Of a stretch of 64,000 nt of DNA, positions 31,463 to 43,165 are shown piece after piece. The translations under genes and the position numbers were made by a program. The stretch is from Bedellia somnulentella (taxonomy: Eukaryota > Arthropoda > Insecta > Lepidoptera > Bedelliidae), in the NCBI GenBank assembly GCA_963576735.1, contig OY755187.1:9548001-9612000 (forward strand), in the 5' to 3' direction. Each line of letters opens with the position of its first letter. Position 1 is the stretch's first letter. Under the pieces are notes generated by a model that saw nothing but the letters and a program-made list of their open reading frames with translations, had not been told where the DNA came from and searched no databases.

Positions 31463-32452
31463 GAAAAACAAAAACTTCAAATTAAAAACTAAACAGAAAA
31501 ATTAAATATTATTATTTTTTATTTAAAAAAGAACCGCCTTCAAAAATCCAACTGAAAAGTATAAAATAATTTTTATTTATTTTATTATGTACAACTCTAT
31601 TCAACTTCTTCTTTTTGAAGTCGGTGCCAAACCAATTTTCATGACAAAGAAGAACGAATATTAGTGGCCCGCCCAAGTTGAGTGAGTTCTCCACCCCATC
31701 AGCGTATGTCATCCTTATAAACCTTCCTTTTTAATCAATTAATAAAAAAAATCGCATTAAAATTCATTTCGTAGTTTTACAGATTAAAGTATACATAAGG
31801 ATGTCCGTATATCCCAGACAGGGAGAGAGAAAGCGACTTTGTTTTGTACTATGTAGTGATTTAGATTCTCGATCGTCTTTTTACAAAGTGTTAGAAGTAT
31901 TGGTTGTGCCAACTCGGTGCATGCATGTCTCTGTCGAATTGTTAATTCCGTTAGTTTGAAATCTGATAATCTTACATAATCTAACCTAACGTTAGTTTAC
32001 TATCTCGCTATCTATCTAAAATTATAATTTACTAGTATTTACAGTTTTACGGTGACATGTATATTATGATAATTTCTCTGCGGAGTGCGACGCATGCACA
32101 CCAGGCTAAGCACCGCTCACTGTCCCCCAATTCCATCCTTTATAAAGCGACGTCGTTGCGAGCGGAAGAAATTTCTTGATTTTTGAGCGCGATTGTGTTA
32201 CATACTGTTGTTGAGGCACTATCGATTGATTTATTATTCGTTTGGTTTTACTCTATGTAGCAATTTTCATTTTGGATTTGTCTGTTTGGCACCGACTTCA
32301 AAAAGAAGAACTTGAATAGAGTTGTACATAATAAAATAAATAAAAATTATTTTATACTTTTCAGTTGGATTTTTGAAGGCGGTTCTTTTTTAAATAAAAA
32401 ATAATAATATTTAATTTTTCTGTTTAGTTTTTAATTTGAAGTTTTTGTTTTT
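31463..32452. mobile_element. ~990-bp element with 168-bp inverted repeats
   Basis: Arms 31463-31632 and 32285-32452 are near-perfect inverted copies (AACTTCAAATTAAAAACT, GAACCGCCTTCAAAAATCC, TTTTTGAAGTCGGTGCC). The ~650 bp interior has a GC-richer part at 32080-32200. No transposase is seen and no target duplication was resolved. Class unknown. Confidence 0.75.
32141..32147 (+). promoter_or_regulatory. TATA-like box inside the inverted-repeat element
   Basis: TATAAAG precedes a GC-richer GCGACGTCGTTGCGAGC segment. Promoter role is only a suggestion. Confidence 0.25.
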
Positions 32453-32638
32453 TTTTTATTTTATACTTTTTAGTGATAAGTTCTTAAATCACTCTGAGTT
32501 TTTTTAGTGAATTAGTGATAGTTTTTGAGAGATAAGTTTTACTGTCCGTTTATTTTATAGTTTTTTTAACAGGTAGTTATAATATTTGTTATTATGACTT
32601 TAGCTTACTTGTTACTATTTTGTTTACCTGCGGGCCTA

Positions 32639-32938
32639 GATAGAAAAGCAAAGGATGCTTTAAGGAAAAGTCGCGTAAGGGAGAACGAAACACCCATCGA
32701 AAAAAAACAAAGACTTTTCAGCAGGGCAAGCACGAGCCGTATTTAAACTAGTTATCGCGTGGGATAAAGCAGCCATCTTTTACGCACATACTTAGTATCG
32801 TATACTGCCATCTCATTCTAACCGTTATCGTGTCGATAACTCGTGCTTGACCTTCAGAATGAGAGAGATCGTCAGCGTGCTGCTCTTGCTGCCGAAACAG
32901 ATGAGCAAAGAGAAGTTCACCTATCACAAATGCGAAGA
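32639..32938 (+). pseudogene. Arg/Glu-rich protein remnant, possibly Helitron N-terminus
   Basis: Before the inserted MITE the frame reads RKSRVRENETPIEKKQRLF. After it comes NERDRQRAALAAETDEQREV. Repeats of RxNET-xEE-xQR type are seen in N-terminal parts of Helitron helicase-like proteins (from memory of arthropod proteins). Removing the MITE and one target copy leaves a one-base frame offset, so the gene is dead regardless. Confidence 0.35.
32722..32852 (+). mobile_element. GTTATCGCG MITE with TTCAG duplication
   Basis: 131 bp, ends GGGCAAGCACGAG and CTCGTGCTTGACC, flanked by TTCAG (32717-32721 and 32853-32857). Interrupts a coding remnant. Confidence 0.8.
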
Positions 32939-33261
32939 AACACTCTTATATATATGTAGCGTTGAGTCGAGTAAAATCCCTTGATGAGATGGCTTTAAGT
33001 GATAAAGATTCAAAGAAATTACTTAAATGGTTAAGACCATTCCGAAAGCGCGAAATTCCCCATGACGAAAGCGCCTTGATTGAAATACTTATAATTAATA
33101 ATAAATAATGTAATCCTTATAATTAAGAGTAATTTATTCATGTTTTTATATACTTTTTTGTTCAATAATTTAGTAACTCTGTTTATTACTAATAAAAAAA
33201 CTTTATTAACATATATTGGTAAATTTCTGTCTAGTATTGATAACCTTACATACATACTTAT

Positions 33262-33890
33262 ATTTCAAACTAAGAAACCTCCTTTTTTTTTCGAGTCGGT
33301 TAAAGAACTATTAACCCATCTTCTAAATGTAACGAATACTTTTCTGAAAACCGCATCCAAATAGCTTAAGCCAAACGTGAGATAATCGCGGACCAACACA
33401 CATACATACAGGTCAAACACAGAACCTCCTTTCTTTTTTTGGTCGGTCAAGGCACTAAAACCTTCTCCTAAATGTAACGAATACTTTTCTGAAAACCGCA
33501 TCCAAATAGCTTAAGCCAAACGTGAGATAATCGCGGACCAACAGACATACATACAGGTCAAACACAGAACCTCCTTTTTTTGGTCGGTTAAGGCACTAAA
33601 ACCTTCTCCTAAATGTAACGAATACTTTTCTGAAAACCGCATCCAAATAGCTTAAGCCAAACGTGAGATAATCGCGGACCAACAGACATACATACAGGTC
33701 AAACACAGAACCTCCGTTCTTTTTTTGGTCGGTTAAGGCACTAAAACCTTCTCCTAAATGTAACGAATACTGTCCTGAAAACCGCATCCAAATAGCTTAA
33801 GCCAAACTCGAGATAATCGCGGACAATTATACATACATACATACAAACAATCGAACTGAGAACCTCCTTTTTTGAAGTCGGTTAAAAATA
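33262..33890. repeat. minisatellite, ~143-bp unit, about four copies
   Basis: Units start near 33265, 33411, 33556 and 33697, with a partial fifth to 33890. Each has GAACCTCC, a T-run, GGTCGGTTAAGG, CTAAATGTAACGAATAC and GAGATAATCGCGGACC. Unit lengths differ by T-run length. The edge unit reads TTTGAAGTCGGTT, like the arms of the element at 31463. Confidence 0.92.
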
Positions 33891-34370
33891 TGGTATATAA
33901 GGGATGGTTCGTGATGGGCCAAAAACACTAAAGAAGTCCCATTATCACACATAGCATTCTTGTACGACACAAAAAGGAAGGAATGCGTTATTGCTATAAA
34001 TGTTATATAAAATAATGCTATATATGTGATATATAATGTTATGTATGTTATCATTATAATTCGACCACACAGTTAATTTCACTTCACACCTATATAATAC
34101 AGCTCCGCATTTAAACATTACCATTAGTGTATATGGAGCGTTATTGCTGCCGACAAACTTTCTAAGTTTGGCAGAATATTTTGTATATGTTTAAAGGTTA
34201 AAAATTTCAAATAAATGTTTTTTTCATTTCATATTCATTTTCATTTCATTTCATTTACTGTAACAACATTTTCATTCCCAGCATTATGACAAGAAGGCAA
34301 TCAATGTATGTAGGGGCTCTTAAAAATAATAAAAAAAATAGGTCCAATAGCATCTATAAAGGCCACGATA
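33891..34370. other. unannotated stretch with (ATTTC)n
   Basis: A short ATTTC-type microsatellite lies at 34225-34258. Otherwise nothing. Confidence 0.5.
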
Positions 34371-35050
34371 TCGATTGTTCAGAACAAAAAAGCTATTGTG
34401 ACTTTATCATAGTCTGACCGAGCTTTTGACTCCATTCAATTACATAGTTGAACGCTTTTGTTAAGTAGAACAAGGCTTTGAATTTACTTCATCTTTTTCG
34501 TTTATAGGTATTTTTCTGCCATTCATTTTTAAGCTGTGTAGTGTTTTTTTTAGACGGCTAACCTATTTTTTACTGCGGATGTTGTAAACGCGACATTCGG
34601 TTTTGGGGGTTAGTAAGTGATTCTCGGCAATTGGTTTTTCAAGAAGACAAATAAGTGGAAGTTACTTAAAAGCAATTGAGATTTATTTAATTATTTCTTC
34701 TCCATTTTGGAGTTTGTACCTTTTACAAACTAAATTCAGAATTAATGCACACAGAACCAATAAAAGAACATATTGAAATTGTTTCATTATTCATTCTCAG
34801 GCAGTTATTATAGTCTTATGGGTCAATATTGGCTCTCATAAAATATTAAACCTTATTCATGGTTCAACTAACGATAGGTTTTTGACTATAACTCTTCATA
34901 AAGTATGTCCAGATCCTTTTCTTCCATTGATCAGAACGAAAAAGCTATTGTGACTTTATCATAGTCCGACCGAGCTTTTGACTCCATTCAATTACATAGT
35001 TGAACGTTTTTGTTAAGTAGAACTAGGCTTTGAAATTTACTTTTTCTATG
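34371..35050 (+). repeat. direct duplication of ~125 bp, each copy before a SINE-A
   Basis: 34371-34500 and 34925-35050 share AAAAAGCTATTGTGACTTT, CGAGCTTTTGACTCC and AATTACATAGTTGAACG. A SINE-A head follows each within ~35 bp. Confidence 0.82.
34533..34640 (+). mobile_element. SINE-A, decayed 5' half
   Basis: GCTGTGTAGTGT, then scattered matches to GGTTTTGGGGG. Confidence 0.45.
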
Positions 35051-35058
35051 TTTTTTTA

Positions 35059-35303
35059 GCTGTGTATTGTCGGCTTAGAATAGCACTACCCCATTTCTTC
35101 CGGTGGGTGTACGTAAGAGGCGACTAACGGTATTGGGGCTTTTAAGGGACTTTTGGCGATGCGGTTGGAGACCCATCACCAACAACCTTTATTTTACCAT
35201 CCTTTCCCCACTCAACTTTCCAAAAGTGGCTGAGGAACTTCTAATTCCTTAGCTCTGGCTACCCATTCTTGGGATTTATAGCCCCGAGTATATGTATGTA
35301 TGT
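35059..35303 (+). mobile_element. SINE-A copy
   Basis: Full length with TATG tail, close to consensus. Confidence 0.87.
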
Positions 35304-36333
35304 GCAGACATGTGATGTTTTGGTCTTTTATCTTTATCAATGGAAAAAGGGTTATAGCCGTGAGTATAGAACAATAGGCAAAAATATTAAAACCATACGT
35401 TTATTACCATTCACACGCTTTTACAATCAAATTATATTCATCGAACCAAAGCAATTGAGTTAAAGAAAGGTTAGTGACACTACTTTATTCAGCGATGTGA
35501 AAGATTCATAAAAATGTGTCGGATAACCAATTCGTAGAAACTGATTTGAGCGGAGTCCGGACTGACAAATGTGATTGGAGAATATATTCCGTGTTTTATC
35601 GAAATCTCTAATAAACTGGATGAAAGGCAAACTCTTTCGAATAGATATGGTTTGGAAAAAGATGTAGCGGTTCTATTCAAACACGGACAAAGATTAAGTT
35701 TCAAGTTAAATTAAACAGAAAATAGTATTATTATTTTGCTGCCTTGCCAGAGTGTCTTATATTTCTAAACATCATGTCATTAATTAATAAACTATCAAAT
35801 ATCTACCTAATACAAGACTGTGTGGGTTATCTCACTTAGAAAATATACGTTCGTTTGAACCCGATTCAGAATTCCAAGTTCAATCTTGCTATAATAGAGG
35901 CACTGGTTTTCCTATTGAGGTGTTAAGATTTTTAGAATGAAAAACTCATATAACATTTAGTAAAGAGCCTGGCGACTGTGGCTAATTCATCCCATGCAGG
36001 CCAAGTTCAATATGTGATTTCAGTAATTATGATTTAATTCATACAATTGATATTAGTGTCACATACCTTTGATTGATGAGCGTTAGAGGACCTGAAATAA
36101 AAACAGAACATCATTATTATATAGAGATAACTAATAAAATTACAAAAACTTTTACGTATTAACATATACATACTCATAGTTACAGGTGTTATATTGGAAT
36201 CCACTTTTAACTTTATTACCTTCTAAAATAAATAATACTTAGTCACCTACATTCACAAGTGTAAACCAAAAAGGACTAATAAAAGCTTTATAATAAATAA
36301 AAGGAGGTAAGATGTAGGGTTGGTTAAAGATAT
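35304..36333. other. about 1 kb unannotated
   Basis: A 71-codon reverse ORF (35489-35704) has no recognisable domain. Confidence 0.45.
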
Positions 36334-36366
36334 TGTAGTGCTATTTGAATTCTATACTACACAGTT
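36334..36366 (-). mobile_element. SINE-A head fragment
   Basis: GTAGTGCTATTTGAATTC to CTACACAG. Confidence 0.45.
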
Positions 36367-36426
36367 TCATAAACATACATAATGTCAAAAATATTTAATA
36401 AATATGTCATACAACACTAACTAATT

Positions 36427-36668
36427 GCTGTGTAGTGTCGGCTTAGAATAGCACTACCCCATTTCTTCCAGTGGGTGTACGTAAGAGGCGACTAATGGTA
36501 TTGGGGCTTATTAAGGGATTTTTGGGCGATGCGGTTGGAGACCCATCACCAACAACCTTTATTTTACCATCTTTTCCCCACGCAACTTCCAAAAGTGGCT
36601 GAGGAATTTTTAATTCCTTAGCTCCGGCTAGCCCTTCTAGGGATTTATAGCCGTGAGTATATGTATGT
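36427..36668 (+). mobile_element. SINE-A with target duplication
   Basis: AACACTAACTAA flanks at 36413 and 36669, extending to AATT with one inserted base. Confidence 0.92.
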
Positions 36669-36683
36669 AACACTAACTAAATT

Positions 36684-37115
36684 ATTTCAGTCAATCAATC
36701 AATCAAGGGCCTGTTACGCCTATTATAGACGGTTTAAACACTGTCTGGTTTAAGTAACTCCAATGTTTTGACTGCACCTACGTTGGTGGCTATGTCGACC
36801 AATACGAGACCTACAAAGCCTACCACATCTAGAACAAGGGAAGTCACTTGTTGGTGGTTGGGAAGCAGCTAGATGTTTACGCCTCCTCTTATCGGAGAGC
36901 TGCTGAAACCAGGCTTCGTCACATAGTCTGAGTCCATCTCCTAAAGATTTTCAGTCGAAACAAAAGCATATCCATCATCATCATCATTCAATTTTTGATT
37001 AAATTTAAACTATATGTGTTAAGTGAAATTGGTCCTCGCGATACAGGCTTAGCCTAGTGCGAGGGCAAACGTAAACTGAAATTGTAGTATTTTTGAGTAA
37101 ATAAAGAAGTTTTTT
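36684..37115 (+). mobile_element. possible LINE or transcript 3' end
   Basis: A stem CCTCGC/GCGAGG (37034-37064) encloses AGGCTTAGCCT. An A/T-rich end with AATAAAG near 37101 follows. A similar bracketed hairpin ends some lepidopteran retroposons (from memory). No coding found upstream. Confidence 0.35.
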
Positions 37116-37256
37116 TATTATTATTTTTATTTAGGCACATACAGTGTTAAAAAGCTTTTGCAATGCAAAAAAAATATTTCTTTTTCTATTCAAGAGCATA
37201 AAAAACCTGCAGTTATGTAATTTTTAATCGCGAAATATTAATAACATGGGTAACCA

Positions 37257-37545
37257 CACGCCATAACGCCATTAGTTCCCACTGGGGTAGGCAGAGACTA
37301 TCGATCGCCACTTTGTACGATCCTGACAAATCTCTCTAGCTTCGTTTGAATTCATAAATTTTCTCATACATGCTATTTTATTCTTCATACTTCAGACGCT
37401 TGCCTTTTTGTGCACACTCGCTATTTGGTCCAAATGTGTCCTCCGAGGTAGTCCCCTACTAACATTACCATACACATCAGCTCTATAAATCTCTTTTACC
37501 AATTTACTATCATCCATCCTCTCTCTATATATCAACCATAAAATG
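37257..37545 (-). mobile_element. RTE-t with ~80 C-terminal codons
   Basis: Reverse copy. The module is at about 37270-37303, then the decayed C-terminus (GGATCGTACAAAGTGG, AGGACACATTTGGACC, ATGGATGATAG). Several frameshifts. The tail is nearly absent. Confidence 0.75.
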
Positions 37546-38702
37546 TGCGCCGAAATTACGTCACAGGACATCGTTTAATGCCCAACAGCCAGCGTGTCAC
37601 AGAAGGAAGTAACTTTGTGAAAAGAGGTCGCATTAGTAAAGGTCGTTTATCAAGGTGACAGATCATCCCAACTTTCTAAGCAATGACAAATGCGCCGGTC
37701 AGGTAAAAACCAACAGAAATTCACTTAACCATCATCTAGCAACTCTAAATAGCGCTAACATAAACGCATTCGAGATCCCAAATACGATTGGGAATCATTT
37801 GAAAAGATTAATGATAAAACTAGTTCGAAGGCGCTTTTCGACAGAAATTATAAAGCGCTGAATAGTCGGAAAAGTTGACGGTCAATAGGAGAAACATAAA
37901 AGCGAGTGTTTTTTCTCAGCATTTAGGTTTTTCTGGACCAATCTGTGCTACAAAGGGGACATTATCCACGGGCCATTTAAATGCGAAATTGGTTACCCAA
38001 ACCTGTTAAATTTTTGGGCTCTTTCATAAAATTCAACGGGACGGAGGAAAAGTTTTCTAACAGTCGTAACGTTTCCTTATTGTAAATAAGTTTCATTTTA
38101 CTTCACAAAACATTTTCATTGAAGTTTTACAAAGTAAAAGTACTGTAAATAAATGTAATCTTTCGTTTTTATTCCTCAAAAGACTTCTATTGTTGCAGAC
38201 GCCTCTTGTTGTTTTAGCGCTCGTATTTTAGCAGTATTGTTTGCACTTGTTCGATAAAAAAGCTCATGTTCGTGAAATTAGCATGTGTTGAATTTAAAAT
38301 ACTAATTGAATTAACTTTTTTAAAACTATGTTTTAATTAAATTTATTTTAGATATCTACTCTTTTGTTAAACGTTTGAGACTTTTCAATGAATGGTAAGC
38401 TAAGACAGAAGTTCTAGCAGAGATGTGCAAGGCTAATAAAGTATTTACAAAGAACCAATAGAACCGTTTCATTTACCTCGTATCGTTAGAATCTCCATGA
38501 CGAAGGTAAATTAAGTCATTACGTTCATTTTTTGCAGCAGATTATCCTCATACATACTCTTTCAGATTCTTTGGCTTAAAATATAGTTTTTGACTTTTGA
38601 TATATATTACTTATTATATTGACTATCCTTTCTGCTTATAATAAGTAAGCGATTATTTGCAAAAAACTTCTTACATATACTCACAACGAAAGTTACCATT
38701 AT
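37546..38702. other. about 1.15 kb unannotated
   Basis: No recognised repeat. The 68-codon ORF at 37655-37861 has no known domain. Confidence 0.45.
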
Positions 38703-38712
38703 AAAGCAACAT

Positions 38713-38910
38713 GCTGTGTAGGGCCGGCTTAGAATGTCACTACCCATTTCATAAAACTTTTTTAAGTGGTTGGAAACCTATCACCAATGATGCTTTTTTT
38801 CTACCAACTTGTCCCCGATCAGCTTTTATATGTATCTAAGGAGTTTCTAGCTCTGAAACTTTGGCCACCCTTTTTGGTATTTATGGCCGTGAGCATATGT
38901 ACGTATGTAC
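38713..38910 (+). mobile_element. SINE-A subfamily A2 with target duplication
   Basis: AAAGCAACA at 38703-38711 and 38911-38919. A ~50 bp internal deletion follows TACCCATTTC. Confidence 0.85.
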
Positions 38911-38919
38911 AAAGCAACA

Positions 38920-39591
38920 GTACATTCAAGCTTAATAGTTATTCATCTTAACCGAGATAGAACCCGTCAACTTATGATATAGAAATATTAATTGCATGAT
39001 CGTCCTCTACTGAAGCATCCACATTTATAGCCTAGATTGACTAGATAATAAAAGTGCATGTTTCAAAAAATTATAAAGATAGATAGTGTCTGCCAACTCT
39101 AATGGGAATATTTACCGTTACTCTAAGAAAGTAAAAAGTATAAATAGAAAAGTGAGCTCAAAAATGCCCATCATAAAACCTGTCAATACACAATTTCCCT
39201 GTAAATTCAGAACAGGCGCTAACAAGAATAAATGAAAAACAATGTTCACATATTTTTTTTATTAACACAAGGATTGTTAACGAGCGTTAAAACTGGACTC
39301 ATGCAAGAACAACCCCAAAATGTCGGTCAGTGTTATTTTCAATGAAAATATAAGTTGCCAATATTTTTGGGCATTCGAAGCGAGATGTTAAACATAGTGA
39401 ATAGTTTGGCAGACCACTCTGGATAAATAAAATACAATCGATGGATACGTCTCACTGAACACGTTTTATTTTTTGTTAATATTCGTATGTAGTCTTGACG
39501 AGTATTTTTGAGTAGTGCCGTTTAATTTTTATTTAAGTTTTAAAGTGAATTTAGTTGAACTATAATAGACATACATAAATTCAAAGCTTCA
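38920..39591. other. unannotated stretch with RTE-t trace
   Basis: GATAGTGTCTGCC and AATGGGAATATTTACCG near 39079-39122 are a trace of an RTE 3' module. Otherwise nothing. Confidence 0.4.
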
Positions 39592-39749
39592 TGTTACTCA
39601 CGGTTGTAAAAACCAAATAGAAGTAGAGAATAAAAACGCATTAGCCTCAAAGTTTAATGGGGAAAAGTCAATTAAATAAAAGATAAACGAACAACTTTAA
39701 AGCGGGAAGAAATGGTTTAGTACTATTAATTAGCAGACACTACACAACT
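39592..39749 (-). mobile_element. SINE-A, very degenerate
   Basis: ACTCACGGTTGTAAA to AGACACTACACAAC. Confidence 0.45.
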
Positions 39750-39769
39750 AAAACTGGTTTTTTTGTAAT

Positions 39770-39840
39770 GTCCCATACCTTAGTCGTATTTAGCGACACA
39801 ATAAATCGGTTAGTGCTATTCTAAACCGACACTATACAGC
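39770..39840 (-). mobile_element. SINE-A head fragment
   Basis: TTAGTGCTATTCTAAACCGA and CACTATACAGC. Confidence 0.5.
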
Positions 39841-40087
39841 AAAGTAAATAAAGAGTATGTTAGCAAACAATGATTTCCCATAAAGAATCCTTTCACTAGC
39901 ACAGCCCACGTTATTTCGTCATCCCAACTAGGCCAAGTCCGAATCCTTTCAAACCTTACGCGAATGCAATTTGCCTCATTATTATCAACGTAACTGACAT
40001 TTACTTGTTACAGAAATCAATACAGTTGCTTTGTTATCTATTTTGTGTACTTACTCAATTTACTATGTAGTCAAACTATGTCGGTTG

Positions 40088-40195
40088 CTGTGTAGTGTAA
40101 GGTTAGAATAGTACTAAATCATTTTTATAGCGAATTAGATTTTTGGGGCTTTTTAAGTGAATTTTGGGCAATGAGACTGGAAAAGAATCATTAGC
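40088..40195 (+). mobile_element. SINE-A 5' half, degenerate
   Basis: GCTGTGTAGTGTAAGG to GGGCAATGAGACTGG. Confidence 0.5.
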
Positions 40196-40384
40196 CTTGA
40201 CTAGTGAGAAAAGGTTTACTTTATTGAGAAATAATAGAAACTCTGCTAGTACCAGTTTGAAAGCAGCGTGAATTCTATAGTGAATTTATTAGTCTTATAA
40301 ATTGTAAGATTAACAACTATATGTCTTTTAAATTAACTTCAATTAAACTAAAAACGATAACAGTTAAAACCACTTCATATTAAT

Positions 40385-40621
40385 ACATACATACATACAT
40401 ATACTCACGGCTACAAATCCCTAAAAGGGGTAGCCGGAGCTAAGGAATTAGAAATTCCTCTACCACTTTTGGAAAATTGAGTGGGGAAAAGATGGTAAAG
40501 TAAAGGTAGTTGGTGATGGGTCTGCAACCGCATCGCCCATAAATCCCTTAAAAGCCCCAATACCGTTAGTCACCTCTTACGTCCACCCATCGGTAGAAAT
40601 GGGGTATTGCTATTCTAAGCC
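40385..40621 (-). mobile_element. SINE-A, slightly 5'-truncated, with target duplication
   Basis: TATTAAT flanks at 40378-40384 and 40622-40628. The ~18-bp head is missing inside the duplication, so the truncation arose at insertion. Confidence 0.87.
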
Positions 40622-40879
40622 TATTAATCTATAAACTATATAAAAAAACGTAAATATCATTTTAGACCGTAGAAATCTATCACTGAGTATACTTCCTTCA
40701 AAAAGAATTAGAAGAATCAGTCTGCATTTATTGGCTTCCCGCGACAGTCACCTATTACGAGTATTGCACAAGAGAGGTACATTGCACTGTACTGCTTGCC
40801 ATTGGGTTGAGAAGTGAAGGTCACTCAAAAGTTCAGCAGCAGTGGCCACGAACGTGACTAGCCTACTATAAAAGGTTGT

Positions 40880-41252
40880 AAAAAGTATACACAACTATAG
40901 TTGCAAAAAAAGATAGAAAAAGGAATGTTGAGATGATTTGGGTACAGAGAGAAGATGGATGAATGTAAATTGTTATAAGAGATTTACAGAGCCAATGTTA
41001 CAGGTAATGTTAGTAGAGGACGACCCCGAAGGACACATTTAGATCAAATAGAGAATATAATAGAGAGAGATGATCAAAAAGGCTTCCGAAGTATGAAGAA
41101 GAAAAGAGCATGTAAGAAAACATTGATGAATGTAGACGAAGCTCGTGAGGTTTGCCAGGATCGTATGAAGTAGCGATTAATACATACATGCCTCTGCCTA
41201 CATGCCCCTGTAATGGGAAGTAACGACGATGTGAGTGTATGTATGTATGTAT
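40880..41252 (+). mobile_element. RTE-t, longest fragment
   Basis: The longest RTE piece here: C-terminal coding, a disturbed module (extra CATACATGCC in front) and a TATG tail. Confidence 0.78.
40928..41173 (+). pseudogene. C-terminus of RTE-type reverse transcriptase protein
   Basis: One frame reads LR-stop-FGYREKMDECKLL, then EIYRANVTGNVSRGRPRRTH, LDQIENIIE and CQDRMK, ending in stops. This is the thumb-distal end of an RTE-clade ORF2, where LRWFGHVERM-type and GRGRPRRT-type strings are usual (established for the clade). At least two in-frame stops make it inactive. The catalytic RT core is not present. It identifies the owner of the 3' module shared with the SINEs. Confidence 0.7.
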
Positions 41253-41959
41253 CGCTAAGATAAAAATATAGGTAGCCAGAGCTTTATACTAAACTTTGGT
41301 CATTTTGTTAATTGAAAATCATAAAAATTGACAAGCAAAATAAGGGGTAAGCAGAGTCTGTCAATAGGAATTTATTATCATCAATCTCTTCAAACATGCC
41401 GTGTGTTATATGAATAATGTGTTGTAAATAATGCTCCTTATATCTCACACCCAATCTCATGTTTCTCGAAAAGTGATATATGTTTTAGGCTTGTGCCAAT
41501 CAGTATTAGGTACTATTGATAAATTTCCAACCGAATCGCCTGAATAGTTCAGAAAAAAAATAAAAAAAAAGTTCTGTAAATTTAGACACCCACGCGTATC
41601 CAGGCTATCAGATAAGATAGTCCATTTATTTAATTAAACTTGTAGAAAAACAATATTACTCGTTTCCACGCAATCTTTCCCACCGTTTGTCAAAACAGGA
41701 AACTCATTACACAAAATAATAAGAGCATTTCAGGAATTACTTACCTTTCATAATAAATCAAGTAACCCCTTTTAAAGGGCTGATCTAATTTCGTTTTACG
41801 ATCGTCTGTAACGCGAATTGAATTATGAGGATATATTATTTATTACAGTTCACTTCAGCGACGTTACCGGAATTATCAATTTGTTACATTGTTCTTCAAT
41901 ACCAGTTGTTGATACACTGACTTGTTAAGTGGTGTGGCTATAATTAAATATACACACAC
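41253..41959. other. unannotated stretch with repeat traces
   Basis: GGTAGCCAGAGCTTTA near 41271 (SINE-A) and GGGGTAAGCAGAGTCTGTC near 41344 (RTE-t, reverse) are traces. Otherwise nothing. Confidence 0.4.
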
Positions 41960-42200
41960 ACATTTACACACACATATATATACTCACGACTAAATATCCC
42001 AAGAGTTAGGTAGAACTTCAGAATTAGAAATTTCTCAGCTTGTTTTTGATGTTGATTGCGGAGACGATTGTAAAATAATGGTTGTTGGTACCATTACCAA
42101 CCCATAACCCATGTTAACGATCGATTCACCAAACACTCAATCAAAAGACCCGAAGTCTAAGTCACCTCTTACGGAAACAAGTCGGTCATTGTGTCAATAA
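41960..42200 (-). mobile_element. SINE-A, very degenerate
   Basis: ATATATACTCACGAC, TCAGAATTAGAAATTTC and GTCACCTCTTACGG in order. Confidence 0.5.
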
Positions 42201-42613
42201 TATTAAAATGAAACTGATTTGGTACAGCAAATGACTAGTTGACCAGTTGTAATCCACTGAATTGGATGAGACTCAAATCAACCTCGTTTAAGTGGAATGA
42301 AAAAAAAGTTCCGAAACCATATTTAGAGAGCAAAATGCGGTATCAACAGAAGCTTCTTACAAAATCGCTGTTATTTACCGTATTAATATTTTTTTAGTAT
42401 GTCATATTCATCTATACTCATACTCAGAAGAGAAAATTTGTAATATTTCTTATTTACAAAGATTTATAAATGTTATACGTGAAAATTATTTCCTGAAAAA
42501 AAACGGTTCAATGCGTAGCTTTTATTCATTAATAGCAGTTCGGCTACTCAACATTCACTCCATTGGAAGTATTGGAAAAACCAATATTAATGAGAGTTTA
42601 AGCTGCCTGTGTG
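42201..42613. other. unannotated stretch
   Basis: Nothing recognised. Confidence 0.45.
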
Positions 42614-42663
42614 AGATGGTTAATTAATAGTGCACATATACAGATGCAATTAATTAACCATCT
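42614..42663. repeat. perfect 15-bp inverted repeat
   Basis: AGATGGTTAATTAAT and ATTAATTAACCATCT around a 20-nt loop. Function unknown. Confidence 0.85.
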
Positions 42664-42879
42664 AGTGAAACATTTCATCAGTTTTATTCCTATTTTTTTA
42701 ATTTAATTATTGATTGCGTATGCGAAAACAATAAGAAACACTAAAAAGTAACTAAAAGTTAACCATAACTAGCTATAGAGTGTTTATATGTAACTCACGT
42801 AAAACTCTTATTCAGAAACTAATTAAGGATTTGTAATTAATAGGTACTAACGCTTAGAAAAAAATACTTGTAGGCTGAA

Positions 42880-43165
42880 GCGTTCACGCTCTATGTCCCC
42901 GAGGGGGTGGTACAAGTACACATAACATTGTTGTCATCCGGTGTTCACCATAGGGGGCAGGCCTATCACCGTTTTGTACGAAAACACTGCCAAATGAGTA
43001 AGTACAACTTAGCTATGTAGTTTCCTTAATAACCATGTTTAATTAACCAAAAAAAAAGGAATAAAACACAAGACAAATCAGTGTAGAGCCGACCTGAGAT
43101 TTGTACCCACACCTATCTGGATGATAAGCGGGTGTTCTAACCACTACTGAGCTAACAACTACATA
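42880..43165 (-). mobile_element. SINE-B, diverged
   Basis: GTTCACGC, then CCCCGAGGGGGTGG, to a tRNA-like head with several indels. The tail is missing. Confidence 0.7.

Noticed and set aside
33031..33787. several similar ORFs (AVFRKVFVTFRR)
   Set aside because: Frames across the minisatellite; repeated because the DNA is repeated.
33262..33890. CRISPR-like array
   Set aside because: The ~143-bp units repeat in full, with no variable spacers; this is a eukaryotic minisatellite.
36443..36673. 76-codon reverse ORF and similar ones at 18160, 13776 and 2832
   Set aside because: All lie across SINE-A copies and read the same SINE sequence.
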